Source: Jiella sonneratiae
GTDB lineage: Bacteria; Pseudomonadota; Alphaproteobacteria; Rhizobiales; Rhizobiaceae
Direction of reading: 5' to 3'
Assembly (NCBI RefSeq): GCF_017353515.1
Contig: NZ_JAFMPY010000004.1
Span: 1 to 64,000 of the forward strand
Length of the DNA stretch: 64,000 nt
A model generated the notes under the pieces. It saw nothing but the letters and a program-made list of their open reading frames with translations. It was not told the origin of the DNA and searched no databases. This document shows, piece by piece, positions 8,231-18,106 of the stretch; within the stretch, counting starts at the first letter, position 1, and every line of letters starts with the position of its first letter. The translations under genes were made by a program, and so were the position numbers.

Positions 8231-8458
8231 TCAGCTGCGGCCGCGGCGAACGGTCTTCGCCCGCTTGGCCTTCACGGGCTCGGCGGGGGCCGCGCCGGCT
8301 TCGTCGTCGCGGGCGATGCGCTCGGCGCGAAGCCGCGCCGACTTCGCCCTCTGGGCCTCGGTCGCCTGACGGATCAGCGTCATCGCCGAGCCTTTTTCGT
8401 GCCGATCGTTCTGATTGGGAAAAACCCGATCGGCCTTCTCGCGGATCTTCTCGTTCAT
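8231..8458 (-). CDS. Small basic hypothetical protein
   Basis: A 75-residue protein beginning MNEKIREKADRVFPNQNDRH. It has a central charged helix (AMTLIRQATEAQRAKSARLR) and a Lys/Arg-rich tail ending RRGRS. No signal or membrane segment is seen. It has a clear ribosome site (GGGAG, 8 nt before ATG) and follows the cold-shock gene terminator on the same strand. The opening pattern resembles small uncharacterised proteins I associate with rhizobia. The function is unknown; the basic tail could bind nucleic acid. Confidence 0.65.
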   Translation of the reverse strand: MNEKIREKADRVFPNQNDRHEKGSAMTLIRQATEAQRAKSARLRAERIARDDEAGAAPAEPVKAKRAKTVRRGRS

Positions 8459-8491
8459 CTGAGTTCTCCCGACGAAAACGAGCTGTAAAAC

Positions 8492-8519
8492 AAAAAAGGC
8501 CGGGCGAGCCCGACCTTTT
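8492..8519 (-). terminator. Rho-independent terminator of the cold-shock gene
   Basis: On the minus strand AAAAGG, a pairing C/T position and CGGGC fold back on GCCCG and CCTTTTTT around a 2-nt loop, followed by GTTTT. The run of T residues gives a textbook intrinsic terminator about 50 nt after the csp stop. A second hairpin (GCCCGTGC/GCACGGGC, 8535-8561) lies between the stop and this terminator. Confidence 0.8.
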
Positions 8520-8570
8520 CCCTCTCGACTTCAAGCCCGTGCGGGTCTCTCCAGCACGGGCGAGGCCGAA

Positions 8571-8780
8571 TCAGGCGGCCGACAGGTTGTCGGCCGAACT
8601 CTTGCCGGTGCGACGGTCCTTGACGACCTCGAAATTCACCCGCTGTCCTTCGACGAGCGGCTGCATGCCCGCACGCTCGACGGCGGTGGCATGGACGAAC
8701 ACGTCGGTCGCGCCATCCTCGGGGGCGATGAAGCCGTAGCCCTTCTGGGTGTTGAAGAATTTTACCGTTCCAACGGCCAT
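8571..8780 (-). CDS. cspA: Cold-shock domain protein
   Basis: This 69-residue protein is a single cold-shock OB-fold. RNP1 reads KGYGFIAPED (residues 13-22) and RNP2 DVFVHATAVE (26-35). It binds single-stranded RNA/DNA and acts as an RNA chaperone. A GGAGAT ribosome site precedes the ATG. The gene is monocistronic, with its own terminator. Whether it is cold-induced or constitutive cannot be told from the sequence; the 256-bp upstream gap (8781-9036) shared with the MFS gene end shows no recognisable cold-box. Confidence 0.95.
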   Translation of the reverse strand: MAVGTVKFFNTQKGYGFIAPEDGATDVFVHATAVERAGMQPLVEGQRVNFEVVKDRRTGKSSADNLSAA

Positions 8781-9036
8781 GACGATCTCCTGCGTATCGA
8801 CTGGAAGTAGCTGATCTGCCGGCGCGAGCCGGCCTTGAAGTTCGATATTGAAGAGAAGATCAGTCGAGGCGCGGCGCGCGAAACCAAAATTTACCTGCAA
8901 GATCGATGCGGTTCATATGTAGGAGAAACGCGTCCGGAACAAGGCGCCAGGCGCGATTATTTCGGTGGCGGGCCCGCATCGACCCCGGTAGGCCGCCGCG
9001 TCGCCGTGGCGGTTGCGGTTCCGCGCCACGGCTTCA

Positions 9037-10395
9037 TCACGCAGCGGCGGCGGCCTGCGGATGCCTTTCGTCGCCGAGATCCGCCTCGATCTCTTCCAGC
9101 GACCGCCCCTTGGTCTCGGGGACGAGGCGCAGGGTGAAAAGGATCGCCGCGACGGTGAGGACGGCGAACAGGAGGAAGGTCGAGCCCGAGCCGACCCCGT
9201 CGATCAGCAGCAGGAAGACCTGCGAGACGACGAGGTTCGACACCCAGTTTGAGACGGTCGCGATGGACATGCCGCGGCCGCGCACGGCGAGCGGAAAGAT
9301 CTCGGCGATCAGCAGCCAGAACACCGGGCCGAGGCCGATGGCGAAGAAGCCGACATAGGCCGCGACCGAGAGGGTGGTGATCCATGCGAGCAGGCCGGAA
9401 TTGCCGAGGAAGAACCCGCCGGCGAGGATCGCCAGCGTCACCGCCATGCCGACGAGGCCGGTGAGGAGCAGCGAGCGGCGGCCGGCCCGGTCGATCAGCC
9501 GCAGCGCCACGAAGGTCATCACCACATTGACGACGCCGACGCCCGCAGTCGCCAGGATGGAGGCCGAGGTGTCCGGCATCCCGGCCGAGTTGAAGATCGT
9601 CGGGGCGAAATAGATCACCGTGTTGATGCCGGTGATCTGCTGGAAGACGGCAAGCCCGACGCCGACGATGAGGGCGTATTTCGCCTTGCCGGTGAACATT
9701 TCCGACCACGGCGCGACGCGGCCGTTCTCGCGCTTCAGGTCGGTGCGCAGCTCCTGCAGCTGGGCGTCGGCATCGCGCGGTCCGTTGATCCGGCGCAGCG
9801 CGTCGCGGGCGTCGTCGAGAGAGCCCTGGCCGGCGAGCCAGCGCGGGCTGTCGGGGAGAAACAGCATGCCGACGCTGAGGACGATGCCGGGCACCGCGCC
9901 GAGGCCGAGCATCCACCGCCAGCCGCCGTCGACATGGGAGAAGGCGTAGTCGACGAGATAGGAGATCAGGATGCCGCTGGTGATGCACATCTGGTTGAGC
10001 GACACGACCGCGCCGCGCTTGTCCGCCGGCGCCATCTCGGAAAGATAGAGCGGCGTCAGCATCGATGCGACGCCGATCGCGAGGCCGAGCACCAGCCGGC
10101 CGGCGAGCAGCAGCAGGTAGCTGTCGGCGAAGGCGCAGAGGAGGGCGCCGACGACGAACAGCGCCGCAGCGGCGATGATGACCTTGCGGCGGCCCAGACT
10201 GTCGGCGATGCCGCCCGCAAAGCCTGCGCCGAGCGCCGCCCCGGCGAGCGCGATCGAGACGACCAGCCCCTGGTCGCCGGCGCTCAGACCATACTGGTCC
10301 TTGATGAAGGGGAGGGCGCCGGAAATGACGCCGGTGTCGTAGCCGAACAGCAGGCCGCCGAGGGATGCGGTCGCCGCGATCTTGCCGAAACTCAT
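9037..10395 (-). CDS. Sugar porter, major facilitator superfamily
   Basis: A 452-residue, 12-segment MFS carrier of the sugar porter subfamily. Signatures present are LGGLLFGYDTGVISGALPFI (residues 12-31), GRRK in the 2-3 loop, PDSPRWLAGQG in the central loop, QQITGINTVIYFAP in segment 7, and the C-terminal PETKGRSLEEIEADL. The family imports hexoses, pentoses or polyols by proton symport. No neighbouring catabolic gene identifies the sugar. The gene stands alone on the minus strand with 193 bp of unremarkable sequence upstream. Confidence 0.92.
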   Translation of the reverse strand: MSFGKIAATASLGGLLFGYDTGVISGALPFIKDQYGLSAGDQGLVVSIALAGAALGAGFAGGIADSLGRRKVIIAAAALFVVGALLCAFADSYLLLLAGRLVLGLAIGVASMLTPLYLSEMAPADKRGAVVSLNQMCITSGILISYLVDYAFSHVDGGWRWMLGLGAVPGIVLSVGMLFLPDSPRWLAGQGSLDDARDALRRINGPRDADAQLQELRTDLKRENGRVAPWSEMFTGKAKYALIVGVGLAVFQQITGINTVIYFAPTIFNSAGMPDTSASILATAGVGVVNVVMTFVALRLIDRAGRRSLLLTGLVGMAVTLAILAGGFFLGNSGLLAWITTLSVAAYVGFFAIGLGPVFWLLIAEIFPLAVRGRGMSIATVSNWVSNLVVSQVFLLLIDGVGSGSTFLLFAVLTVAAILFTLRLVPETKGRSLEEIEADLGDERHPQAAAAA

Positions 10396-10588
10396 GGCCC
10401 GCCGCTCGCGATCGAAGGTTGGACCCGGCTAACTGTCAGCGCGACGAATGGTTCCGGCCGCCGGGCGCCCGCGCTTGCCGATTTGTCATGGAGCGAAGCA
10501 CCCGCAAGCTTCGTTCGCCCATCGGTCGGCGGCCTCGTCCGGCCGGCCGGAGCAGTCACGCAGCCCGATCCGAAGGAGGAGAGACATC

Positions 10589-11158
10589 ATGGCCGACGCC
10601 ACCGGAACAAAAGCCCACCAGCCCCCCGCAAGGCCCAGCGACGAAGCCGACCGGAACCAGCTGGACATGGCCAAGGCGGAAGGCGAGAAATATCTCGCCT
10701 CGCTCGACTACATGGCGACGAAAGTCGCCGACGCCGGCGGCAAGACCCGCGCCGGCGACTACATCGTCGCCTTCGCCCAGGAACGCGCCGAGGGGATGTA
10801 TCACCTGAAGGGCGGCGCTCTCGAATGGGTCGAGGCGCCGGAGACGATGAACTGCCACATGGAGATCGCCGTCGCCGACGCCGCGGACGGCCGCTTCGTT
10901 CCCTATCTCGACATCGACTGCGTCCTGTCCAAGGACGGGCGGGACGTCGTCTCCTTCAAGCCGGAGTTCCTGTGGCATCCGGGCCTTTATCATTACGGCA
11001 AGGACCTGACGCTGCCGGACGGCGACGGCACCTACGACCTCAGCATCCGGATCGCCGCACCCGCCTTTCCGCGCCACGACGAAGATAACGGACGGCGCTA
11101 CGGCGAAGCGGTCGAGGTCGCGTTCACGGGCATCAAGGTCGAGACCGGCCACGAGTGA
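10589..11158 (+). CDS. P19/FtrA-type iron-transport domain protein without signal peptide
   Basis: This 189-residue protein resembles the Fe2+-transport P19/Tp34 family (Pfam Iron_transport). The domain runs from about residue 70: METMNCHMEIAV, RFVPYLDIDCVL, LWHPGLYHYGKDLTLP and GTYDLSIRIAAPAFPRHD, with conserved Met and His positions that bind Cu/Fe in P19. Relatives are periplasmic; here the N-terminus (MADATGTKAHQPPARPSDEA) is polar with no signal peptide, and no in-frame alternative is plausible. No FTR1 permease or ferredoxin neighbours are present. The strong GGAGGAGAG site fixes the start. It may be a cytoplasmic stand-alone variant, function unknown. Confidence 0.6.
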   Translation: MADATGTKAHQPPARPSDEADRNQLDMAKAEGEKYLASLDYMATKVADAGGKTRAGDYIVAFAQERAEGMYHLKGGALEWVEAPETMNCHMEIAVADAADGRFVPYLDIDCVLSKDGRDVVSFKPEFLWHPGLYHYGKDLTLPDGDGTYDLSIRIAAPAFPRHDEDNGRRYGEAVEVAFTGIKVETGHE

Positions 11159-11179
11159 CCGGCGACGGCGCCGCGCCGC

Positions 11180-12106
11180 TCACCCGGACGTCGCGAGTCC
11201 GAAAAGGATGGCGATCTCGCAAAGCTGCTGGGCCGCGCCGAGGCAGTCGCCGGTCTGGCCGCCGATGCGGCGCAGGATGAAGCGTCGGAACCAGGAAAGC
11301 ACGAGCGCGGCGAGGATGGCGGCGAGAAGCACTTGCGCCAGCCCGGCGGCCGGCAGAACGAGAAGCACCGCGATCCCGGCCCCGATCAGAAGCGACCGGC
11401 GGCCTTTCCCGCGCGGCGGCTGCCCGGCCCTGGCCGCGAGGCCCGAATCGAGGGCCGAGGGCGTCGTCGCCCAGATGAACGCCATCGCGCCGCGGCTTGC
11501 GGCGGCGGCGGCGAGGACGACAAGGGCCGCGCGCGCCGGATCGTCGGCGACGAGATCGCCGACGAGGCCCGCCCGCAGCATGAGCGAGAGCACGAGCGCG
11601 ATGGCGCCGTAGCTGCCGACCCGGCTGTCATGCATGATCGCGATCGCCCGCTCCTTCGGCTGGTGGCCGAAGAGGCCGTCGGCGACGTCGCCGAGCCCGT
11701 CCTCGTGCAGGGCTCCCGTCGCCGCGACGAGGGCGGCGGTGGCGAGAATGCCGACGACGAGCGGCGACGGGCCGAGAACCGGCAGGACGAGGACGAGGAG
11801 CGCGGCGGGTGCCGCGGCGATCAGCCCGACCAGCGGAAAGACCGCGGCGTCCTCGCCGAGTCGGTAGCGGGCCGGGGCGTCGGCCGCGGGCGTCGCGGCG
11901 CCGGTGCCCTTCGCCGGATCGCCGTTCGAACCCTGTCCTGTCGCCGTGTCCTCCGGCTGGAGGGCCATGTCATTTCCGGGGGATTGGGCCGGTGCGCGGC
12001 TTCCGGCCCCCTCGAAGTGTCGGCCGGAAATGCTAAGGCGGGTGAGAAAGGCCGAGGCCCGCATGGTTGCGGCGTAGACGGCCGTGACCTGATCCAAGAC
12101 GCCCAT
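11180..12106 (-). CDS. cobS: Adenosylcobinamide-GDP ribazoletransferase
   Basis: Cobalamin synthase joins adenosylcobinamide-GDP and alpha-ribazole in the membrane in the last steps of B12 synthesis. The 308-residue protein has the opening ASAFLTRLSISGRHF, AVFPLVG, the Mg-binding HEDGLGDVADGLFG and HDSRVGSYG, plus several hydrophobic segments. The N-terminal insert between LTRLS and FPLVG is about 35 residues longer than usual and Ala/Gly/Pro-rich. The ATG at 12106 was taken because it includes the conserved LTRL start; an ATG further in (11969) would lose it. It is divergent from cobT with a 93-bp gap, a common rhizobial arrangement. Confidence 0.9.
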   Translation of the reverse strand: MGVLDQVTAVYAATMRASAFLTRLSISGRHFEGAGSRAPAQSPGNDMALQPEDTATGQGSNGDPAKGTGAATPAADAPARYRLGEDAAVFPLVGLIAAAPAALLVLVLPVLGPSPLVVGILATAALVAATGALHEDGLGDVADGLFGHQPKERAIAIMHDSRVGSYGAIALVLSLMLRAGLVGDLVADDPARAALVVLAAAAASRGAMAFIWATTPSALDSGLAARAGQPPRGKGRRSLLIGAGIAVLLVLPAAGLAQVLLAAILAALVLSWFRRFILRRIGGQTGDCLGAAQQLCEIAILFGLATSG

Positions 12107-12199
12107 CTCGACGATCCCCTGCCGTTGCCCCAAAGCTGCCCGGATCCGCCCGGCGGCGAAGCGCGGCCCGCCCGGCGGCAGAACACCAAGGAGCCCCCG

Positions 12200-13216
12200 A
12201 TGTCCACCACCGGCCTTCCCTTCGACGACATCCGCGATCTCGTGAGGACGATGCCCGCGCCCGACGTCGCGGCCGCCCACGCCGCCCGCCACCGGGAGCA
12301 GGAGCTGACCAAGCCGGCCGGCTCGCTCGGCCGGCTGGAGGAGATTTCCGAGTGGCTCGCGGCCTGGCAGGGCGGCGTGCCGCATGTCGACCGGCCGCTG
12401 GTCGCGGTCTTCGCCGGCAATCACGGCGTGATGCGACAGGGCGTCTCGGCCTTCCCGCCGGAGGTGACGGCCCAGATGGTGGCGAATTTCGGCGCCGGCG
12501 GCGCGGCGATCAACCAGATCTGCGCGACCTTCGACCTTTCCCTGAAGGTCTACGACCTCGCCCTCGAGATCCCGACCGAGGATTTCACCGAGGCTGCGGC
12601 GATGGACGAGCGGACCTGCGCGGCCACCATGGCCTTCGGCATGGAGGTGCTGATGGACAAGCCGGATCTCCTGTGCATCGGCGAGATGGGCATCGGCAAC
12701 ACCGCCGTCGCCGCCGCGCTCTATGCCGGCCTCTTCGGCGGCACCGGCGCCGACTGGGCCGGCGCCGGCACCGGCCTCGCCGGCGAGGCGCTTGCCCGCA
12801 AGGCGGCGGTGATCGACGCCGGCCTTGCCTTCCACAGGAGCCATCTCGGCGATCCGCTGGAAGTGCTGCGCCGCCTCGGCGGCCGCGAGATCGCCGCGAT
12901 GGCCGGGGCGATCCTCGGCGCGCGGCACCAGAAGGTGCCGGTCATCATCGACGGCTTCGTCGCCTCGGCCGCCGCCGCGGTGCTCTACAGGCTCGACCCG
13001 CGGGCGCTCGACCACTGCCTGTTCGGCCACGTCTCGGCCGAGCGCGGCCACATGAAGGCGCTGGAGGCGATGGGCAAGGTGCCGCTGCTCGCCCTCGGCA
13101 TGCGGCTCGGCGAGGGCACCGGCGCGGCGCTCGCCGCAAGCATCGTCAAGGCCGCCGCGCGCTGCCACCGCGACATGGCGACCTTCGCCGAGGCCGCGGT
13201 CTCGAACCGGGACTGA
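12200..13216 (+). CDS. cobT: Nicotinate-nucleotide-dimethylbenzimidazole phosphoribosyltransferase
   Basis: CobT makes alpha-ribazole phosphate from DMB and NaMN for the lower ligand of B12. The 338-residue product has the expected blocks: LTKPAGSLGRLEE (about 36-48), VFAGNHGVMRQGVSAFP, IGEMGIGNTAVAAAL, HLGDPLEVLRRLGG, VIIDGFVASAAA, and GMRLGEGTGAALA carrying the catalytic Glu. The AAGGAG site sits 6 nt before the ATG. Together with cobS it forms a divergent pair for nucleotide-loop assembly. No cobalamin riboswitch is recognisable in the 93-bp gap. Confidence 0.95.
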   Translation: MSTTGLPFDDIRDLVRTMPAPDVAAAHAARHREQELTKPAGSLGRLEEISEWLAAWQGGVPHVDRPLVAVFAGNHGVMRQGVSAFPPEVTAQMVANFGAGGAAINQICATFDLSLKVYDLALEIPTEDFTEAAAMDERTCAATMAFGMEVLMDKPDLLCIGEMGIGNTAVAAALYAGLFGGTGADWAGAGTGLAGEALARKAAVIDAGLAFHRSHLGDPLEVLRRLGGREIAAMAGAILGARHQKVPVIIDGFVASAAAAVLYRLDPRALDHCLFGHVSAERGHMKALEAMGKVPLLALGMRLGEGTGAALAASIVKAAARCHRDMATFAEAAVSNRD

Positions 13217-13329
13217 GGCGGGCCGCCGCCGCTTTCGGCTTTTCGGGTCGCTCGCCGGCAGCCCGGCTGATCTTATGTCTCTCGACATGACCGGCCGGCG
13301 CGGCCGGCGAAACCACCGGGGGTGGGACG

Positions 13330-14232
13330 ATGACGAAGACTGCGGTGATCGGGGCCGGCGCGATCGGCGGCTATCTGGCGGCGATGCTGGCGGATGCCGG
13401 GCACGAGGTGACGCTCTGCGTGCGCACGCCCTTCGAAGAGCTGACCCTCGAAGACGAGGGGAGCCGCAGGAAGGTCGCCGCGGCGATCGCCGCGGATCCG
13501 GACGCGATCGCCGACGCGTCGAAGCCCTGCGACCTCGTCGTCGTGGCGACCAAGGCGCAGGATACGGCGAGCGCCCGGCCCTGGCTGGAAGTGCTCGCCG
13601 GCGAAAGGACGCTGGTCCTGATGGCCCAGAACGGCGTCGACCATGCGGCACGGATCGCGGAATTCGGCCTCGCCGGGACGGTGGTCCCCTCGGTGGTCTA
13701 CGTCGCGGCCGAACGGGTTTCGCCGGGGGCGATCGTCCATCACTACAGCAGCCGGATCATCGTGCCGGACGATGCGGCCGGCCGGCGGGTCGCGGACCTC
13801 TTCGCCGGCTCGGCGCTCTCCGTCGAGCGGGTGCCCGACTTCGTCACCGTCGCCTGGCGCAAGCTTCTGTCGAACGTCGTCGCCAACCCGGTCACCGCCC
13901 TGACGCTGCGCCGCATGGACGTTTTCCGCGACGAGGCGGTGCAGCGGCTCGGCATCGCGCTTCTCGCCGAAGCGGTCGCCGCAGGCCGGGCGGCGGGCGC
14001 AGAATTCGGCGAAGACGAGCTGGAACGGACGCTGAAGCTCTATGACGGCGTCAATCCGGAGAGTGGGTCGTCGATGCTCTACGACCGGCTGGCCGGCCGG
14101 CCGCTGGAGCACGCCTATCTCACCGGCGCGGTGGTGGCGGCGGGAAGGCGGCACGGCGTGCCGACGCCGCTCAATGCCGCGATCCTCGCGCTCCTCGGCG
14201 CCGTCGACCGGACGCCTATCGAACGACCATGA
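13330..14232 (+). CDS. 2-Dehydropantoate 2-reductase-like protein (PanE/ApbA family)
   Basis: A 300-residue NADPH-dependent ketopantoate reductase homologue. The Rossmann motif GAGAIGGYLA starts at residue 8. The catalytic Lys lies in AWRKLLSNVVANPVTALT (about residue 178), and SSMLYDRLAGRPLE near the C-terminus matches the substrate-binding SSMxxDxxxGRxxE block. The family makes pantoate for CoA synthesis, but many bacteria carry several paralogues of unknown role and no other pan gene is nearby. It converges on the Usp gene with a 17-nt tail overlap. Confidence 0.85.
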   Translation: MTKTAVIGAGAIGGYLAAMLADAGHEVTLCVRTPFEELTLEDEGSRRKVAAAIAADPDAIADASKPCDLVVVATKAQDTASARPWLEVLAGERTLVLMAQNGVDHAARIAEFGLAGTVVPSVVYVAAERVSPGAIVHHYSSRIIVPDDAAGRRVADLFAGSALSVERVPDFVTVAWRKLLSNVVANPVTALTLRRMDVFRDEAVQRLGIALLAEAVAAGRAAGAEFGEDELERTLKLYDGVNPESGSSMLYDRLAGRPLEHAYLTGAVVAAGRRHGVPTPLNAAILALLGAVDRTPIERP

Positions 14233-14629
14233 CCGAGGCCTTCGCATGGGCCGCGACGTGGCCGGCGTGGGCGGCGAAGAAGTGCTCGGCAAAGCCCGGC
14301 CGGTGCGAGGCCATGACGACGAGGTCGGCGCCGCTCTTGTCGATGGCGGCGAGCAAGGCGTGATCGAGCTGCCGGGCGGGATCCGGCACCACCTTGTACT
14401 CGGCCGTGGCGGCGACCCCGTCCTTGCCGGAGCGCTCTTTGGCGAAGGCATCGAGCTTCTCGCCGAATTCCTCCGGCGTATGGGCGATCGGCCCGGGGCT
14501 CGAAGCGGTGATGCCGAGATAGCTGAGACGCGCGCCGTAGAGCTTGGCGAGTTCGGCAGCCGTCCGGAGCGCCTTCTCCAGCGTCTTGACGTGGGCGAGA
14601 TCGACGGGGACGATGATCTTCTCGTACAT
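14216..14629 (-). CDS. Universal stress protein, UspF/G-like
   Basis: This single-domain 137-residue Usp starts MYEKIIVPVDLAHV and ends with the nucleotide-loop region ASHRPGFAEHFF...AKASVMVVR. It follows the UspF/UspG pattern (GSHRPG..), with the first Gly of the ATP loop replaced by Ala. The family responds to stress and can bind ATP or AMP; whether this one does is uncertain because of that change. The 3' end overlaps the reductase gene by 17 nt on the opposite strand. Confidence 0.85.
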   Translation of the reverse strand: MYEKIIVPVDLAHVKTLEKALRTAAELAKLYGARLSYLGITASSPGPIAHTPEEFGEKLDAFAKERSGKDGVAATAEYKVVPDPARQLDHALLAAIDKSGADLVVMASHRPGFAEHFFAAHAGHVAAHAKASVMVVR

Positions 14630-15029
14630 GGCGGGCCCTTCCTTCCTGCGGGCTGGGGTCGAGATTCGGGCAGCGCGAGCATCGTCGCGCGGCTGCCGGC
14701 GGGACGGGGGCGGGCGGTCCGGAGCCGGTGACGGGAAAAGCCGGTGGGTCACCGGCGACGAGCGGAGACCGGCGACGACGTTCCGCAGCCTGTGACCCGC
14801 TGCCCTTTCGGGGAACCTTCGGCCGGCGGGGCGGTTCCGTCGATCGGACGAGGCGCCGCGTGGTGCGGCCCATGGCGCTGCCCGCGACCTCTCTCAGGCA
14901 TCGGCGCAGCGAGGCCGGGGCGCTGCGCGATTGAAGGCTCTCAGGCGGGCCGGCAGCCGCTCCGTTCCCTCGCCTGCGATGCTTTCGACCGCCTGCGATA
15001 CTTCGACCGCCGTTGATCCCCTCCGACAA
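14630..15029. other. Intergenic region between usp and the PRC-barrel gene
   Basis: This 400-bp divergent gap must hold both promoters. The only structure I see is a perfect 9-bp inverted repeat GCCGGTGAC/GTCACCGGC (14724-14756, 15-bp spacer). No gene is supported. Confidence 0.4.
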
Positions 15030-15500
15030 ATGGAGACGTTCTTGAAGCCCTTCCTGTCCGCCGGCCTCGCCGCCCTTCTTCTTGCCGGCGCCGCCGGCCA
15101 AGCGCTCGCCCAGGATGGCGGCACCACCCAGCCGGACGATGCCGCCAAGGCCGGCCAGGCCGCGCCCGCCGGCAACCAGATCCCCTCCGACGCGGCGGCC
15201 GGCGTGCTCGCGGCGCTCGGCGAGGACGAGGCCCCGGTGCCGCAGCTGAACCTCATGGTCGGTCAGGTCGAGGAGATGGACGTCGTCGGGCCGAACGGCG
15301 AGACGGTCGGCGAGGTGGACGACGTCCTCGGCGATGCGAACGGCAACGCCAAGGCGATCACCGTCGAGGTCGGCGGCTTCCTCGGCATCGGCCAGAAGAC
15401 GGTGATCCTGATGCTCTCCGACGTCTCGCTCGACATGGGCCGGGTCAAGACGCCGCTGACCAAGGACCAGATCGAAAAGCTGCCGGCCTTCGGCGGCTGA
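15030..15500 (+). CDS. Exported PRC-barrel domain protein
   Basis: This 156-residue protein has a Sec signal peptide (residues 1-27, LAALLLAGAAGQALA before QDG), a low-complexity Gln/Asp/Ala linker, then a PRC-barrel from about residue 80: VGQVEEMDVVGPNGETVGEV, DDVLGDANGNAKAITVEVG and LGIGQKTVILMLSDVSL. Exported PRC-barrel proteins are common in Hyphomicrobiales envelopes and are mostly uncharacterised. The ATG at 15030 was chosen because the signal peptide begins there; sequence upstream in frame is Arg-rich and unlike a signal. Confidence 0.85.
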   Translation: METFLKPFLSAGLAALLLAGAAGQALAQDGGTTQPDDAAKAGQAAPAGNQIPSDAAAGVLAALGEDEAPVPQLNLMVGQVEEMDVVGPNGETVGEVDDVLGDANGNAKAITVEVGGFLGIGQKTVILMLSDVSLDMGRVKTPLTKDQIEKLPAFGG

Positions 15501-15702
15501 CACGCCAATCCCCGGCGCGGCTCATCCGCGCATCGTGCGGGTAGCAGGGTGGGATGGTGCCGGCGTCCGGGGCGATCGTGACGCTGGCGTGATCCGCCCG
15601 ATGGCATGGCCTCGACGTTTGAAGCGCCACGCCGGGCGGCGGGACGATGCGAGGATCGTCTGGCCGCCCATCATGGCATGATTCGGGGCGTGGAGAAACA
15701 GG

Positions 15703-15733
15703 ACGGCCGGCGGTGCTTGCGGTCGCCGGCCGT
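15703..15733 (-). terminator. Candidate terminator of the chemoreceptor gene
   Basis: A perfect 10-bp stem (ACGGCCGGCG/CGCCGGCCGT) with an 11-nt loop lies 8 nt after the receptor stop. On the minus strand it is followed by CCTGTTTCTCC, which is only partly T-rich. It is a strong hairpin in a convergent gap. Confidence 0.45.
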
Positions 15734-15740
15734 TGTAATT

Positions 15741-18106
<2,366 letters not shown>

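Noticed and set aside
12107-12199. Cobalamin riboswitch between cobS and cobT
   Set aside because: Only 93 bp are available, far shorter than a B12 riboswitch, and no B12-box-like sequence is visible.
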